Shown piece after piece: positions 1 through 6,656 of a DNA stretch of 12,189 nt (its first letter is position 1; every line of letters begins with the position of its first letter). The notes beneath the pieces are model-generated. The model did no database searches, had not been told where the DNA came from, and saw nothing but the letters and a program-made list of their open reading frames with translations. The stretch covers positions 1 to 12,189 of the forward strand of contig MFWN01000023.1 in NCBI GenBank assembly GCA_001786395.1, in the 5' to 3' direction. The translations under genes were made by a program, and so were the position numbers. Origin of the DNA: Candidatus Pacearchaeota archaeon RBG_13_36_9. GTDB lineage: Archaea > Nanobdellota > Nanobdellia > Pacearchaeales > GW2011-AR1.

Positions 1-1
1 T

Positions 2-79
2 GAATGGAGTGTTCATGTTCCCCTTGAACCAAAACAAAAAGATATTTTAAAGAAATTAGGTGTAATGACCAAAAACTAG
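2..79 (+). CDS. C-terminal end of an unrecognised protein (5' truncated by the window)
   Basis: An open frame enters from the left edge and stops at TAG 77-79. It encodes 25 residues, starting EWSVHVPLEPKQKD and ending LGVMTKN. The mix of hydrophobic, charged and proline residues looks like real coding sequence, and no other feature explains the stretch. It lies on the same strand as the exonuclease gene, 124 bp upstream, and that gene has its own TATA box, so the two are probably not one operon. I do not recognise the family from so short a tail; a transposase end or an enzyme end are equally possible. Confidence 0.5.
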   Translation, partial: EWSVHVPLEPKQKDILKKLGVMTKN

Positions 80-174
80 GGTAAATTCAGGTTATTAGAG
101 CAGATGCAGTTTAAACTAAACTAATCTAACCCAAAAAACTCCCCAACTTTTTCCTCCATGATTTAGAAACAACC

Positions 175-182
175 TTTATAAT
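175..182 (+). promoter_or_regulatory. TATA box for the exonuclease III gene
   Basis: TTTATAAT is centred about 26 nt before the ATG at 204, the usual archaeal TATA-to-start-site distance. Transcription would begin at or beside the start codon, giving a leaderless mRNA. There is no purine-rich Shine-Dalgarno sequence before the ATG, which agrees. A second AT-rich run (TTTAAATA, 193-200) is too close to the gene to act as its TATA box. Confidence 0.55.
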
Positions 183-203
183 CTTCTTTTTGTTTAAATA
201 AGC

Positions 204-962
204 ATGAAAATAATTTCATGGAACGTAGCAGGAATCAATGCCTGCATAAAAAAAGGCCTGATAGAATTCATAAGAAAAGAAAATGCAGATATTTATTGCT
301 TTCAGGAAGTTAAGGCTTCACAGGAAAATTTCCCAGAAGAATTAGAAAATCTTGGAGAGTATGACAGATATAATGTTTTTGCTGATAAAAAAGGCTACAG
401 CGGCGTTTCAATACTATCCAGGATTAAGCCGCTAAATGTAATTAAAGGGCTGGGAAAAGAAGATTTTGATAGTGAGGGGAGAGTCTTAACTTTAGAATTT
501 GACAAGTTTTATTTGATTAATGTATATTTTCCCCACTCAAACAGAAAACTAATCAGATTAGATTTCAAACTAAATTTTAATAAGGAATTTTTAGAATTCT
601 GTAATCAATTAGAAAAAAATAAACCTTTAGTAATTGCATCAGACTTTAATGTTGCTCATCAGGAAATCGATTTAAAAAATCCAAAACAAAATAAAAAGAA
701 TGCCGGGTTCACTACGCAAGAAAGAGAGTGGTTTGATGCTTTCCTTAAACAAGGATTTATTGATACTTTCAGAGAATTTGTAAAAGATGGGGGTAATTAT
801 ACTTGGTGGGCTTATAGAAATAACCTAAGAGAAAGAAATGTTGGATGGCGAATTGATTATTTTATAATCAGTAAAAAACTAAAAGATAATTTGATAAAAA
901 GTGAGATATTAAAAGATGTTTTTGGCTCAGATCATTGTCCAATTCTTTTAGAAATAAAATAG
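204..962 (+). CDS. xth: Exodeoxyribonuclease III / AP endonuclease (ExoIII family)
   Basis: This 252-residue protein has the normal length for the ExoIII branch of the endonuclease/exonuclease/phosphatase fold. These enzymes cut DNA 5' to abasic sites in base-excision repair, and many also have 3'-5' exonuclease and 3'-phosphatase activity. Visible motifs in order: SWNVAGI (N7), FQEVKA (metal-binding E35), GYSGVSILSR (65-73), NVYFPHSNRK (106-115), SDFNVAH (catalytic D147 and N149), NAGFTTQERE (166-175), WRIDYF (D218) and SDHCP (catalytic D243-H244). All expected catalytic residues are present. The position usually written GD in GDFN is SD here, a mild change. The ATG at 204 fits a leaderless start behind TATA box 175-182. 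It appears to be a single-gene transcript, and the neighbours say nothing extra about its role. Confidence 0.95.
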   Translation: MKIISWNVAGINACIKKGLIEFIRKENADIYCFQEVKASQENFPEELENLGEYDRYNVFADKKGYSGVSILSRIKPLNVIKGLGKEDFDSEGRVLTLEFDKFYLINVYFPHSNRKLIRLDFKLNFNKEFLEFCNQLEKNKPLVIASDFNVAHQEIDLKNPKQNKKNAGFTTQEREWFDAFLKQGFIDTFREFVKDGGNYTWWAYRNNLRERNVGWRIDYFIISKKLKDNLIKSEILKDVFGSDHCPILLEIK

Positions 963-1032
963 TATAGGGATTTAATCCTAAGGATGGACCCACCCGCGAG
1001 ATAATTAATTCACTACTCTCTACCCTTCAAAA

Positions 1033-2805
1033 TCAAAAACCAAAAAACTGCCTGATTCTTGCCCATATGCCTAATGAAGGCAAGCGCCCGGTGCACTCTC
1101 CATAATAACAATCGCGCCTGCCGCAATCAACAGTTGTGGACTTTATTAAATTGTCACTTCCGCAATAAAACTCAGTTAAGTACCTTTCCTGCGTGCAGAA
1201 ATCTGTACTGTTCTCTGTGCCCCCATTGCCGCCTAGAAGTACAGAGTTATTGCAATCAGGACCAGGAGCAGAGCTGTAAAAAATGGTTACTGTGGCTCTT
1301 TGAAGGGCATCCTGCCCGCCATCGCCGTCATTGCAGGAAGTATAAGTTTTGTTATAGCATGATGAAAGGTCAAATTTTGTGCAGTTAAGAGGGCTGCAGC
1401 ATTTTAAGGTTCCAGAGCCATAAGCGAAAAAATCAGAACAGCTCTTTCCGCCTAACTGCGCTTGGTCACAGACCTCTCCTGACTCTATAACACTATTTCC
1501 GCAAACATGCCCAGAAGTACAGTTTGCTTCTGTACTGTCATTTATGCCGTTGCAGTTATTATCAATCCCATCGTTGCAGTTGTTATTTGTTAAATTCTCG
1601 ATTTTTGTTGTAATATTATACTGGCATCCATTTGTTGAATTGCAGAAATAGTCCCTATACTCTGTTCCATTACATCCATCTGCGCTGCAGTTGCTGTCAG
1701 TTAAGCATGCAGCACATTTTCCCTGCTTGCAGAAGCCTAAAGAGCAGGTTGTTCCGTCTGGCTTAAAAATATCACCAGTACAAGTTGCATTACCTCCATC
1801 ACAATACTCTGCAACATCACACCCTCCATCAGAAGCCCTGCATAAATTAGTTGTTGAATTATAAGATATCTGGCATTTTCCAGTTGAATTGCATATTCCA
1901 TAAGAACAAATATTGTCAAAGCTATTGCAATCACTGTTATTATTACAATCAGGAATAATCTGACAAATTCCACTAACACACTGCTCTCCTGTCTCACAGG
2001 TTCCACAATTCTTTGAACTTCTACATATTGTCCAATTCCCGCATTCATATCCTAAACTAGCACAGGTGCTTGTACACTCTCCCCCACCCTCCACGCCTCC
2101 ACCCGCAGAACTACACGCTTTACAACTTCCTCCGCAGTCCACCCCTGTCTCATCGCCATTCTTTTTTCCATCAGTACAGTTGGGTTTTGTTTGAGTTGGA
2201 GAGGGGGTTGTGTTTGCCGGAGCTGGCCGGAGATCATAGCGAAAAATAGCACTAACTTTAACTACAGACCTAAAACTGCCTATTCCAACATCTGAAGCTG
2301 AAAGAACATAATCCTGTCTTATATCTTCTGTTTCATAGTAGTATTCTGCATTCCCCAAAAAAATAAGCCTTATCTTTGAGATATTCGTAGGATTAAACTC
2401 CCTGAGCCTTATCTCCGCACTTGACTCATTTTTGACAATCGCAGTTTCAATATTTTCTCCAACTTCCAAGTATCTCTCCTGCGGCTTCTTAAGATAGGAA
2501 TAAAGGAGCATAACTAAGAAGAGAAAAATAAGTAGTGATACTACGATAGCTATTACTATAAGAACATAATCCATTTTGCTCCGGTTCTTCAGAGAGGCTA
2601 TTACAACTTTCTCTTTCTTTTTTTTAGTAGCAAAGAGCTTATTTTTAAGCGACCCCGTTATTATTTCTTCATCTTTCTGTTCCTGTCTCTTGAAAATAGA
2701 AGCCTTTTTCCTAAGTCCCTTCCTGCCGTAACTTTTTTCCTTGAAAGGTTGAGTAAAGAAAGGTGTACTCTCTTTTGTGCTCTTCTTGCTCTCTTTTTTC
2801 GCCAT
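1033..2805 (-). CDS. Membrane-anchored cysteine-rich, sequon-rich surface protein
   Basis: The frame is open back to an ATG at 2865 (610 residues, numbering used here). I prefer the internal ATG at 2805 (residue 21, MAKKES), because a strong TATA box (2848-2859) lies inside the longer version and AGGGATTAAGG precedes the inner ATG. Layout: a lysine-rich, probably cytoplasmic N-terminus (21-98); one transmembrane helix (100-125); a domain of unknown type (about 130-212); a Thr/Pro linker (216-227); then about 46 cysteines between 230 and 591. Recognisable pieces are the GDETGVDCGGSCKAC type repeat (237-251), a disintegrin-like CDVAEYCDG stretch (349-357), NDGIDNNCNG (431-440, MopE-like) and a CGNSVIESGEVCD unit (455-467) resembling DUF4215-type repeats. 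About twenty N-x-S/T sequons suggest heavy N-glycosylation outside the cell. The short tail ends hydrophobic (IWARIRQFFGF). The topology and architecture are solid; the function (adhesion, surface coat, binding) is unknown. Confidence 0.85.
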   Translation of the reverse strand: MAKKESKKSTKESTPFFTQPFKEKSYGRKGLRKKASIFKRQEQKDEEIITGSLKNKLFATKKKKEKVVIASLKNRSKMDYVLIVIAIVVSLLIFLFLVMLLYSYLKKPQERYLEVGENIETAIVKNESSAEIRLREFNPTNISKIRLIFLGNAEYYYETEDIRQDYVLSASDVGIGSFRSVVKVSAIFRYDLRPAPANTTPSPTQTKPNCTDGKKNGDETGVDCGGSCKACSSAGGGVEGGGECTSTCASLGYECGNWTICRSSKNCGTCETGEQCVSGICQIIPDCNNNSDCNSFDNICSYGICNSTGKCQISYNSTTNLCRASDGGCDVAEYCDGGNATCTGDIFKPDGTTCSLGFCKQGKCAACLTDSNCSADGCNGTEYRDYFCNSTNGCQYNITTKIENLTNNNCNDGIDNNCNGINDSTEANCTSGHVCGNSVIESGEVCDQAQLGGKSCSDFFAYGSGTLKCCSPLNCTKFDLSSCYNKTYTSCNDGDGGQDALQRATVTIFYSSAPGPDCNNSVLLGGNGGTENSTDFCTQERYLTEFYCGSDNLIKSTTVDCGRRDCYYGECTGRLPSLGIWARIRQFFGF

Positions 2806-2847
2806 CCTTAATCCCTTTTTTGTTGATTGATAGACTAGTGAAATAAC

Positions 2848-2859
2848 ATATTTAAATAT
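2848..2859 (-). promoter_or_regulatory. TATA box for the cysteine-rich surface protein
   Basis: On the minus strand this reads ATATTTAAATAT. The predicted transcription start, about 25 nt downstream (near 2828), lies between the two candidate start codons at 2865 and 2805. This supports the inner ATG at 2805 with a leader of roughly 20 nt. The box is almost symmetric, so its direction is inferred from the gene. Confidence 0.45.
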
Positions 2860-2895
2860 TTTCATTGATAAAAAATAAGCAAAATACTCAAAAAG

Positions 2896-2903
2896 TTTAT
2901 AAA
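2896..2903 (+). promoter_or_regulatory. TATA box for the 176-residue hypothetical gene
   Basis: TTTATAAA is centred about 25 nt before the ATG at 2925, which predicts a leaderless transcript. It sits in a short intergenic region shared with the divergent surface-protein gene. Confidence 0.5.
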
Positions 2904-2924
2904 GATGTTTTGCATGCCTAATTT

Positions 2925-3455
2925 ATGAAGATTGAGTTTGGAGACTTTGAGCCTTCTTTTACGAGATTAGCAACTTTAAATCCAGAAGATTCTGATTATC
3001 AAGAAATATCTGCATCAGCTCAATTTCCATGGATTGAGCTTTACAGCCCTCTCGAAAGCGGATGCCTTGTAGTTAGAAGGAATGGAGAAGCCTATTCCGC
3101 CTCGTTTGCATTGAAAACAAGAAACTTAACTGCCTTCTTAGGCTTATCAAGAAAATTGCTAAGAAAAATAGAAAGGTTCAGTCCAACAAATAAAGACGGC
3201 TGCGGGTATACATTAGGAGAAAATAATGAGCCAGTAAATGTTATTACTGAGGCAGGAGGGGGAAAGATTAGAATAATCTCTTTTGGAATGCATGGAGCAC
3301 AAGCATTCCAGCCAGAGGGGCCAGAAGAATTTATCGGACAGTTAACAAGATTAGAAAAAATAATAAATACTTATGTAGACTGCTGCTATTCTCCTAAGCA
3401 AGAATCAAAGAGGGCGCAGACAGTGCCTGAACACATAATTTACGTTAATCCTTAA
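2925..3455 (+). CDS. Hypothetical protein, 176 residues
   Basis: I do not recognise a family. The protein is soluble-looking, with no signal peptide or membrane segment. It has a beta-rich first half (WIELYSPLESGCLVVRRNGE, 36-55) and a basic helix (LSRKLLRKIERF, 74-85). A glycine-rich turn follows (EAGGGKIRIISFGMHG, 109-124), then a helical C-terminal part around QLTRLEKIINTYVDCCY (139-155). Four cysteines are scattered, two of them adjacent (153-154), without an obvious metal motif. Evidence that it is real: a well-placed TATA box, codon use like the neighbours and a balanced amino-acid mix. It is divergent from the cysteine-rich surface-protein gene and convergent with the sugar-kinase gene, overlapping its 3' end by 11 bp. 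Confidence 0.75.
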   Translation: MKIEFGDFEPSFTRLATLNPEDSDYQEISASAQFPWIELYSPLESGCLVVRRNGEAYSASFALKTRNLTAFLGLSRKLLRKIERFSPTNKDGCGYTLGENNEPVNVITEAGGGKIRIISFGMHGAQAFQPEGPEEFIGQLTRLEKIINTYVDCCYSPKQESKRAQTVPEHIIYVNP

Positions 3456-4314
3456 GGGCCTTTAGCCCTTCAAAATCAAACTTAAAATTAATTACCTTAC
3501 TTCCAAACTTCTCCTTTAGTCTTATTTTGTCCCCGTAAAACAAAATGCTCCCTCCCCCTCCGCTCCCACAGACCTTGGCTGCAATTGCGCCATGGTTCAT
3601 GCCTGTTTTAATAACTTTTCTAGCGTTTCTTGGGACAGTTGCCCTGCTCAGGTTTTTCCTTTCCTCAGTCTCTTTATTAAGCAGCTCTGCAAACCTGCCC
3701 AGGTCTCTTTTAACAAGCGCCTCTTTCATATCTTCGGCAATTCTTTTTAATCTTAAAAGATCGTCATTGTTTTTCCCTTTAACTAAATTATCAATTGCTT
3801 TTTTGTTTGAGCTTCCTGCGAAATGCGGCTTTCCGGTATAAACCAAAACAAGATTATCCTCCAGCCTTTTAACAAGTTTTGGCGGAAGTTTTATGGGAGT
3901 GATTTTTACCTTGTCATTATGGAATTCCATGAAGTTAATCCCTCCAAAAGCAGCTGCATACTGGTCTTGCTTTCCATTCACACCTCCAAAAGTCTTCTCA
4001 AGCACATAAACATGCTCCGCCAGCCTTATCTTGTCCCATCTGTTAAATTTATCCAGTTTGGATATCAAAGCCAGCCATACCAGGGTCATTGCTCCAGAAG
4101 TTCCAAGACCAGAAGATGTCGGGATAGCAGCATGGTACTGCAACCCTACCTCGTTATCTGCCCTTAATATCTTTCCAACAACATACCTGTCAATTGCCGC
4201 ATTCAAGACAGCCCCCCCATAGAGATGCGTAAAAGGATAAATGTCAGTTGTCCCTCCGCCAAAATCAATCCTTACAGGAGCTCTTACTCTTTTAATTTCA
4301 GCGTGGTTTTTCAT
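3445..4314 (-). CDS. GHMP-family sugar kinase (HddA / COG2605-like)
   Basis: A small-molecule kinase of the GHMP superfamily (galactokinase, homoserine kinase, mevalonate kinase fold), closest in motif pattern to D-glycero-D-manno-heptose 7-phosphate kinase. Motif 1 is RAPVRIDFGGGTTDI (11-25), the ATP-binding motif 2 is IPTSSGLGTSGA (64-75) and motif 3 is VCGSGGGGSI (248-257). GKQDQYAAAFGG (114-125) is typical of the HddA branch. At 289 residues it is shorter than HddA (about 320-350). Most of the loss lies between the conserved AAIDRYV (39-45) and motif 2, where HddA has roughly 30 more residues. Start: the ATG at 4314 follows a clear AAGAGGAAAAG Shine-Dalgarno leader. It ends 11 bp inside the convergent hypothetical gene. 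The other sugar genes upstream on the same strand suggest activation of sugars for surface glycans. The exact substrate (heptose phosphate, fucose or another sugar) cannot be read from the sequence. Confidence 0.88.
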   Translation of the reverse strand: MKNHAEIKRVRAPVRIDFGGGTTDIYPFTHLYGGAVLNAAIDRYVVGKILRADNEVGLQYHAAIPTSSGLGTSGAMTLVWLALISKLDKFNRWDKIRLAEHVYVLEKTFGGVNGKQDQYAAAFGGINFMEFHNDKVKITPIKLPPKLVKRLEDNLVLVYTGKPHFAGSSNKKAIDNLVKGKNNDDLLRLKRIAEDMKEALVKRDLGRFAELLNKETEERKNLSRATVPRNARKVIKTGMNHGAIAAKVCGSGGGGSILFYGDKIRLKEKFGSKVINFKFDFEGLKALKD

Positions 4315-4362
4315 CTTTTCCTCTTTTTTATATCTAACCCAGTTAATTTGTGTTTTTAAAGC
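4315..4362 (-). promoter_or_regulatory. Promoter and Shine-Dalgarno leader of the GHMP kinase
   Basis: On the minus strand, GCTTTAAAAA (4353-4362) fits a TATA box and predicts a start near 4332. This leaves a leader of about 15 nt containing GAGG (4320-4323). The closer TATA-like ATATAAAAAA would place the transcript start inside the gene, so it is less likely to be the promoter. The stretch 4316-4332 matches the leader of the hydrogenase small-subunit gene for 17 nt. Confidence 0.45.
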
Positions 4363-4384
4363 TTTTTAGAACAGAAATTCTTAC

Positions 4385-5278
4385 TTAAGTTAAAATAATG
4401 ACTGGAGGTTGTTGTCCGACTGTGCGAAGGAAATTCAAACAAGATTCATATCGCGACTTCTCATATCCTTTAGTTGCAGTAGCTAGAGCAATGTCTTTTC
4501 TGCCCATATAAAAATGTTGCCTTGCAAGCTCAAAGTAAGCAGGGCCAAAATCCTCTTTAAGTTCAATTGCTCTTTGGAGTAATGAAACAACTAGAAGGTC
4601 CATCTTTTCCTTAGGCAAACAATCTATAAGGCCAATTTCGCTGTACCTCATGGCTCTCCAATATGCTCCTATAGGATCATTTGTTTCAGTTTTGCTCATA
4701 AGCTCATGAATTTCTTGGTCGCACAGGCCCTTATAATCCCTCATCCTATCCTCTCTTTTTCTTATAAAATGGTCCCCTATTTCAGTAGATAGAATAACCC
4801 TTTCATGAGGGTATGCTTTTGTTGTTTCAAATACAATTCCGTGAAATCGCAATGAAGGAGACATAAGAAGGTAATAGAGATTCTTGGCAAAAGGCTCTCC
4901 CGGGCTGTGAACACATTGAAATGCTTCTACACACTTATAACCTCTAAATCTCTTCCTATTTTTTACCACATCTACAACTGCAGATATATTGAATCTCATA
5001 TCCGGCTCAGCCATTAAAACCCATTCGCTTTTAGCACTATCCAAAAGTATGTTTCTAGCGCTGCTAAAATCAGTGAAAGTAAATAGCTTAGGATTACAAT
5101 GCTGCCTTGCAATATCTAACGTGCCATCAGAAGTCCTGTCATCAACAAATACCACTCTTTCTGCTTTGACTCTTGCAACAGATTCAAGTTCAGAAAGATG
5201 ATTAAAAAAACCCTCCAGTGTTCCAGCTCTTGTTATCTGTGAATTGTATAATAAGCAACAAATAGAGAGATCTGCCAT
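4385..5278 (-). CDS. Family 2 glycosyltransferase with C-terminal TPR-like region
   Basis: A 297-residue protein with an N-terminal GT-A domain that transfers sugar from a nucleotide-sugar donor. Visible signs: the first strand LSICCLLYNS (4-13), RVVFVDDRTSDGTLDIA (41-57) with the nucleotide-binding D46-D47, and SSARNILLDSAKSEWVLMAEPD (72-93). The metal-binding DxD site reads EPD (91-93). RFHGIVFE (144-151) matches the usual acceptor-side motif near a catalytic His-Glu. From about 203 to 275 paired helices (AYWRAMRYSEIG, LLQRAIELKEDFGPAYFELARQHFYMGRKDIAL) look like two TPR units, an arrangement known in SunS-like and other GT2 proteins. There is no membrane segment, so it is probably cytoplasmic. 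It has its own TATA box (5300-5309) and little leader. The sugar-kinase genes on either side support a glycan-building role. Acceptor and donor are unknown. Confidence 0.85.
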   Translation of the reverse strand: MADLSICCLLYNSQITRAGTLEGFFNHLSELESVARVKAERVVFVDDRTSDGTLDIARQHCNPKLFTFTDFSSARNILLDSAKSEWVLMAEPDMRFNISAVVDVVKNRKRFRGYKCVEAFQCVHSPGEPFAKNLYYLLMSPSLRFHGIVFETTKAYPHERVILSTEIGDHFIRKREDRMRDYKGLCDQEIHELMSKTETNDPIGAYWRAMRYSEIGLIDCLPKEKMDLLVVSLLQRAIELKEDFGPAYFELARQHFYMGRKDIALATATKGYEKSRYESCLNFLRTVGQQPPVIILT

Positions 5279-5299
5279 ATCTTCTCAAAAATTTTAACT

Positions 5300-5309
5300 T
5301 TTTAAATAT
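5300..5309 (-). promoter_or_regulatory. TATA box for the glycosyltransferase gene
   Basis: On the minus strand this reads ATATTTAAAA, about 26 nt before the ATG at 5278. The spacing predicts a leaderless or nearly leaderless mRNA separate from the upstream ROK-kinase transcript. Confidence 0.5.
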
Positions 5310-5368
5310 TCCTATTAGAAATTATTATAAAGTGGTAACAAAAGTAAAAGGAAAGTATCAAAAACAGA

Positions 5369-6184
5369 TTAATCTTTTATCAGCAAACTTGCCCCTTTTA
5401 TTCCTGGATGGTCTAAGGAAGTCCACCTTATCGGGGTTTTCTTAGGCAGCATTACGTAAGGATAGACGTTCTTTTTAATCATCTTTAGCAATTTTCTTCC
5501 AGCTTCTTTTATGCCTCCGGAAAGTATTACAACCTCGGGGTCAAAAACATTAATTAAGCTGGCTATTCCCTGCCCAAGATATTTTGTTGTGTCTTCTACA
5601 ATTTTCTTTGCTCTTTTGTCCTTCATTTTAATTAAATCAGCCATCAGTATAACGTGGCCGAAATATTTTTCAGATAATCTTCTGTGATCTTTCCATAAGT
5701 CTTCAAGGTTTCTTCCATCATCAAGTACAATCTGCCCAAGCTCTGCCCCGTAATCTGAGCCTATATAAATCTCGTTGTTGATTATAACCCCGCCTCCAAT
5801 ACCTGTTCCAAGAGTAAGGATAAAGAAATGTTTTTTCCTGCAGCCGAGCTTGGCCTCTGCAATTGCCACGCATTTGGCATCATTTTCAATTACCACTGGA
5901 ACCTTAAACTTTTTCTCTAAAAATCTTTTTAAGTTAAAATATCTAAGGGGAAGGTTGGGCGGATTTAATATAATGCCATTTTTCAATGGGCCAGGGCTTG
6001 CAACCCCTATCCCTTTAATGTCTCTGCTCATCAATTGAGATATAGACTCAGCCATCTCGCAAACAAGCGCATTTTTTTCTTTAGGAGTATCTTTTTTTAT
6101 GTACCTTATAACCTTATGGCCTCTTACCAACGCTGTTCTTAAATGAGTTCCGCCCAAATCTATAGCAATAACATCTCCTTTCAT
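5369..6184 (-). CDS. ROK-family sugar kinase (glucokinase-like), zinc motif missing
   Basis: A 271-residue ROK protein without an N-terminal DNA-binding domain, so an ATP-dependent sugar kinase (glucose, mannose, N-acetyl sugars or similar) rather than a repressor. Visible: phosphate-binding DLGGTHLRTAL (9-19), VASPGPL (61-67), IENDAKC (99-105) with the likely catalytic base D102, LGTGIGGG (125-132), sugar-contact AELG (147-150) and LSGGI (221-225). The usual ROK zinc site, a histidine followed by a CxCGxxGC cluster, is absent: the histidine is Q151 and the following stretch (152-168) has no cysteine. This explains the length below the usual 290-320. The start at 6184 is fixed by GGTAAG just upstream, and only 2 nt separate it from the stop of the cupin gene, so the two are co-transcribed and probably act on the same sugar. 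The substrate is not determined. Confidence 0.9.
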   Translation of the reverse strand: MKGDVIAIDLGGTHLRTALVRGHKVIRYIKKDTPKEKNALVCEMAESISQLMSRDIKGIGVASPGPLKNGIILNPPNLPLRYFNLKRFLEKKFKVPVVIENDAKCVAIAEAKLGCRKKHFFILTLGTGIGGGVIINNEIYIGSDYGAELGQIVLDDGRNLEDLWKDHRRLSEKYFGHVILMADLIKMKDKRAKKIVEDTTKYLGQGIASLINVFDPEVVILSGGIKEAGRKLLKMIKKNVYPYVMLPKKTPIRWTSLDHPGIKGASLLIKD

Positions 6185-6186
6185 TC

Positions 6187-6522
6187 TTACCTAGCCCGCC
6201 CATATTTATCTTCTATTCTTACTTCATCTCTTTCTCTGAACTTCCCAACAGAAATTTCCAGCCACACAACTTTCTTGTCTTTAGAAAATACTCTGTGAGC
6301 TACTCTTTTTTTAATAACAATTAACTCGCCTTTTTTGACTTTCTTTTTTTCCAAGCCTATCTGAACATATCCATCAGTCAAAAAGTACCATATTTCCTTT
6401 CTTTTACGATGATATTGAAGGCTCAGTTCCTGCTTTGGCTTGATTTCAAGTATCTTAACAGTGCATTTTTTGTTCTTTACAAACTGATTAAAATGCCCCC
6501 AGGGCCTATTAACTATCTTCAT
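6187..6522 (-). CDS. Phosphomannose-isomerase-like cupin
   Basis: A 111-residue single-domain cupin matching the isomerase domain of type II mannose-6-phosphate isomerase/mannose-1-phosphate guanylyltransferase. Visible: RPWGHF (6-11), LSLQYHRKRKEIWYFL (33-48), the metal-site candidates Q36, H38, E43 and H76 (VAHRVF), and the C-terminal family ending DEVRIEDKYGR (99-109). The second histidine of the classical HxH cupin motif is K40. The guanylyltransferase domain is absent, so the protein would at most interconvert fructose-6-phosphate and mannose-6-phosphate. It is first in an operon with the ROK kinase (2-nt spacing); together they could feed mannose into GDP-mannose synthesis or glycolysis. 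The start at 6522 has GAGG and AGGAA upstream. A sugar-binding, non-enzymatic cupin remains possible. Confidence 0.85.
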   Translation of the reverse strand: MKIVNRPWGHFNQFVKNKKCTVKILEIKPKQELSLQYHRKRKEIWYFLTDGYVQIGLEKKKVKKGELIVIKKRVAHRVFSKDKKVVWLEISVGKFRERDEVRIEDKYGRAR

Positions 6523-6530
6523 TTCCTAAT

Positions 6531-6583
6531 TTACCTCTTTTTATTACTTTTCGTAAGTAAAAGAAAAAATTGGTTTAAATATG
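6531..6583 (-). promoter_or_regulatory. Promoter and leader of the cupin-ROK operon
   Basis: On the minus strand, CATATTTAAACC (6572-6583) is a good TATA box, predicting a start near 6552 and a leader of about 30 nt. The leader carries AAAGAGGTAA (6531-6540), a likely Shine-Dalgarno sequence for the cupin ATG at 6522. The region is shared with the divergent hydrogenase small-subunit promoter. Confidence 0.45.
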
Positions 6584-6614
6584 TTGCGGTAAACAATTAA
6601 CAAAACACCAAGTT

Positions 6615-6656
6615 TTTTAAACAATAAATCATTGATAATTTATAAAAAAGAGGAAA
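6615..6656 (+). promoter_or_regulatory. Promoter and leader of the hydrogenase small-subunit gene
   Basis: TTTTAAACA (6615-6623) lies at the right distance to start transcription near 6645. The short leader contains AAGAGG (6648-6653), 3 nt before the ATG at 6657. TATAAAAAAG (6641-6650) also looks like a TATA box but is too close to the ATG, unless translation starts at the second methionine at 6684. Confidence 0.4.

Noticed and set aside
963..1032. Possible terminator hairpin after the exonuclease gene (TAGG...CCTA around 964-980)
   Set aside because: The stem is only four base pairs and is not followed by a T-run, so it is not supported as a terminator.
1023..1037. CCCTTCAAAATCAAA repeated exactly at 3466-3480
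   Set aside because: One copy is coding (end of the GHMP kinase) and the other spans the stop of the surface-protein gene; a 15-base match in AT-rich DNA of this length is not surprising and there is no further similarity.
1059..1388. Plus-strand open frame of 109 residues opposite the cysteine-rich gene
   Set aside because: It is rich in Cys, Arg and His because it mirrors the cysteine codons of the real gene; it has no promoter, no motif and no start signal.
1737..2252. Two further minus-strand frames (1737-2048 and 2052-2252) inside the cysteine-rich gene
   Set aside because: They lie in a different frame of a gene with clear domain structure and have hydrophobic, low-complexity translations without family features.
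3545..4222. Plus-strand frames opposite the GHMP kinase
   Set aside because: They are antisense shadows of a gene with all three GHMP motifs; their translations are Leu/Ser/Pro-rich with no motifs.
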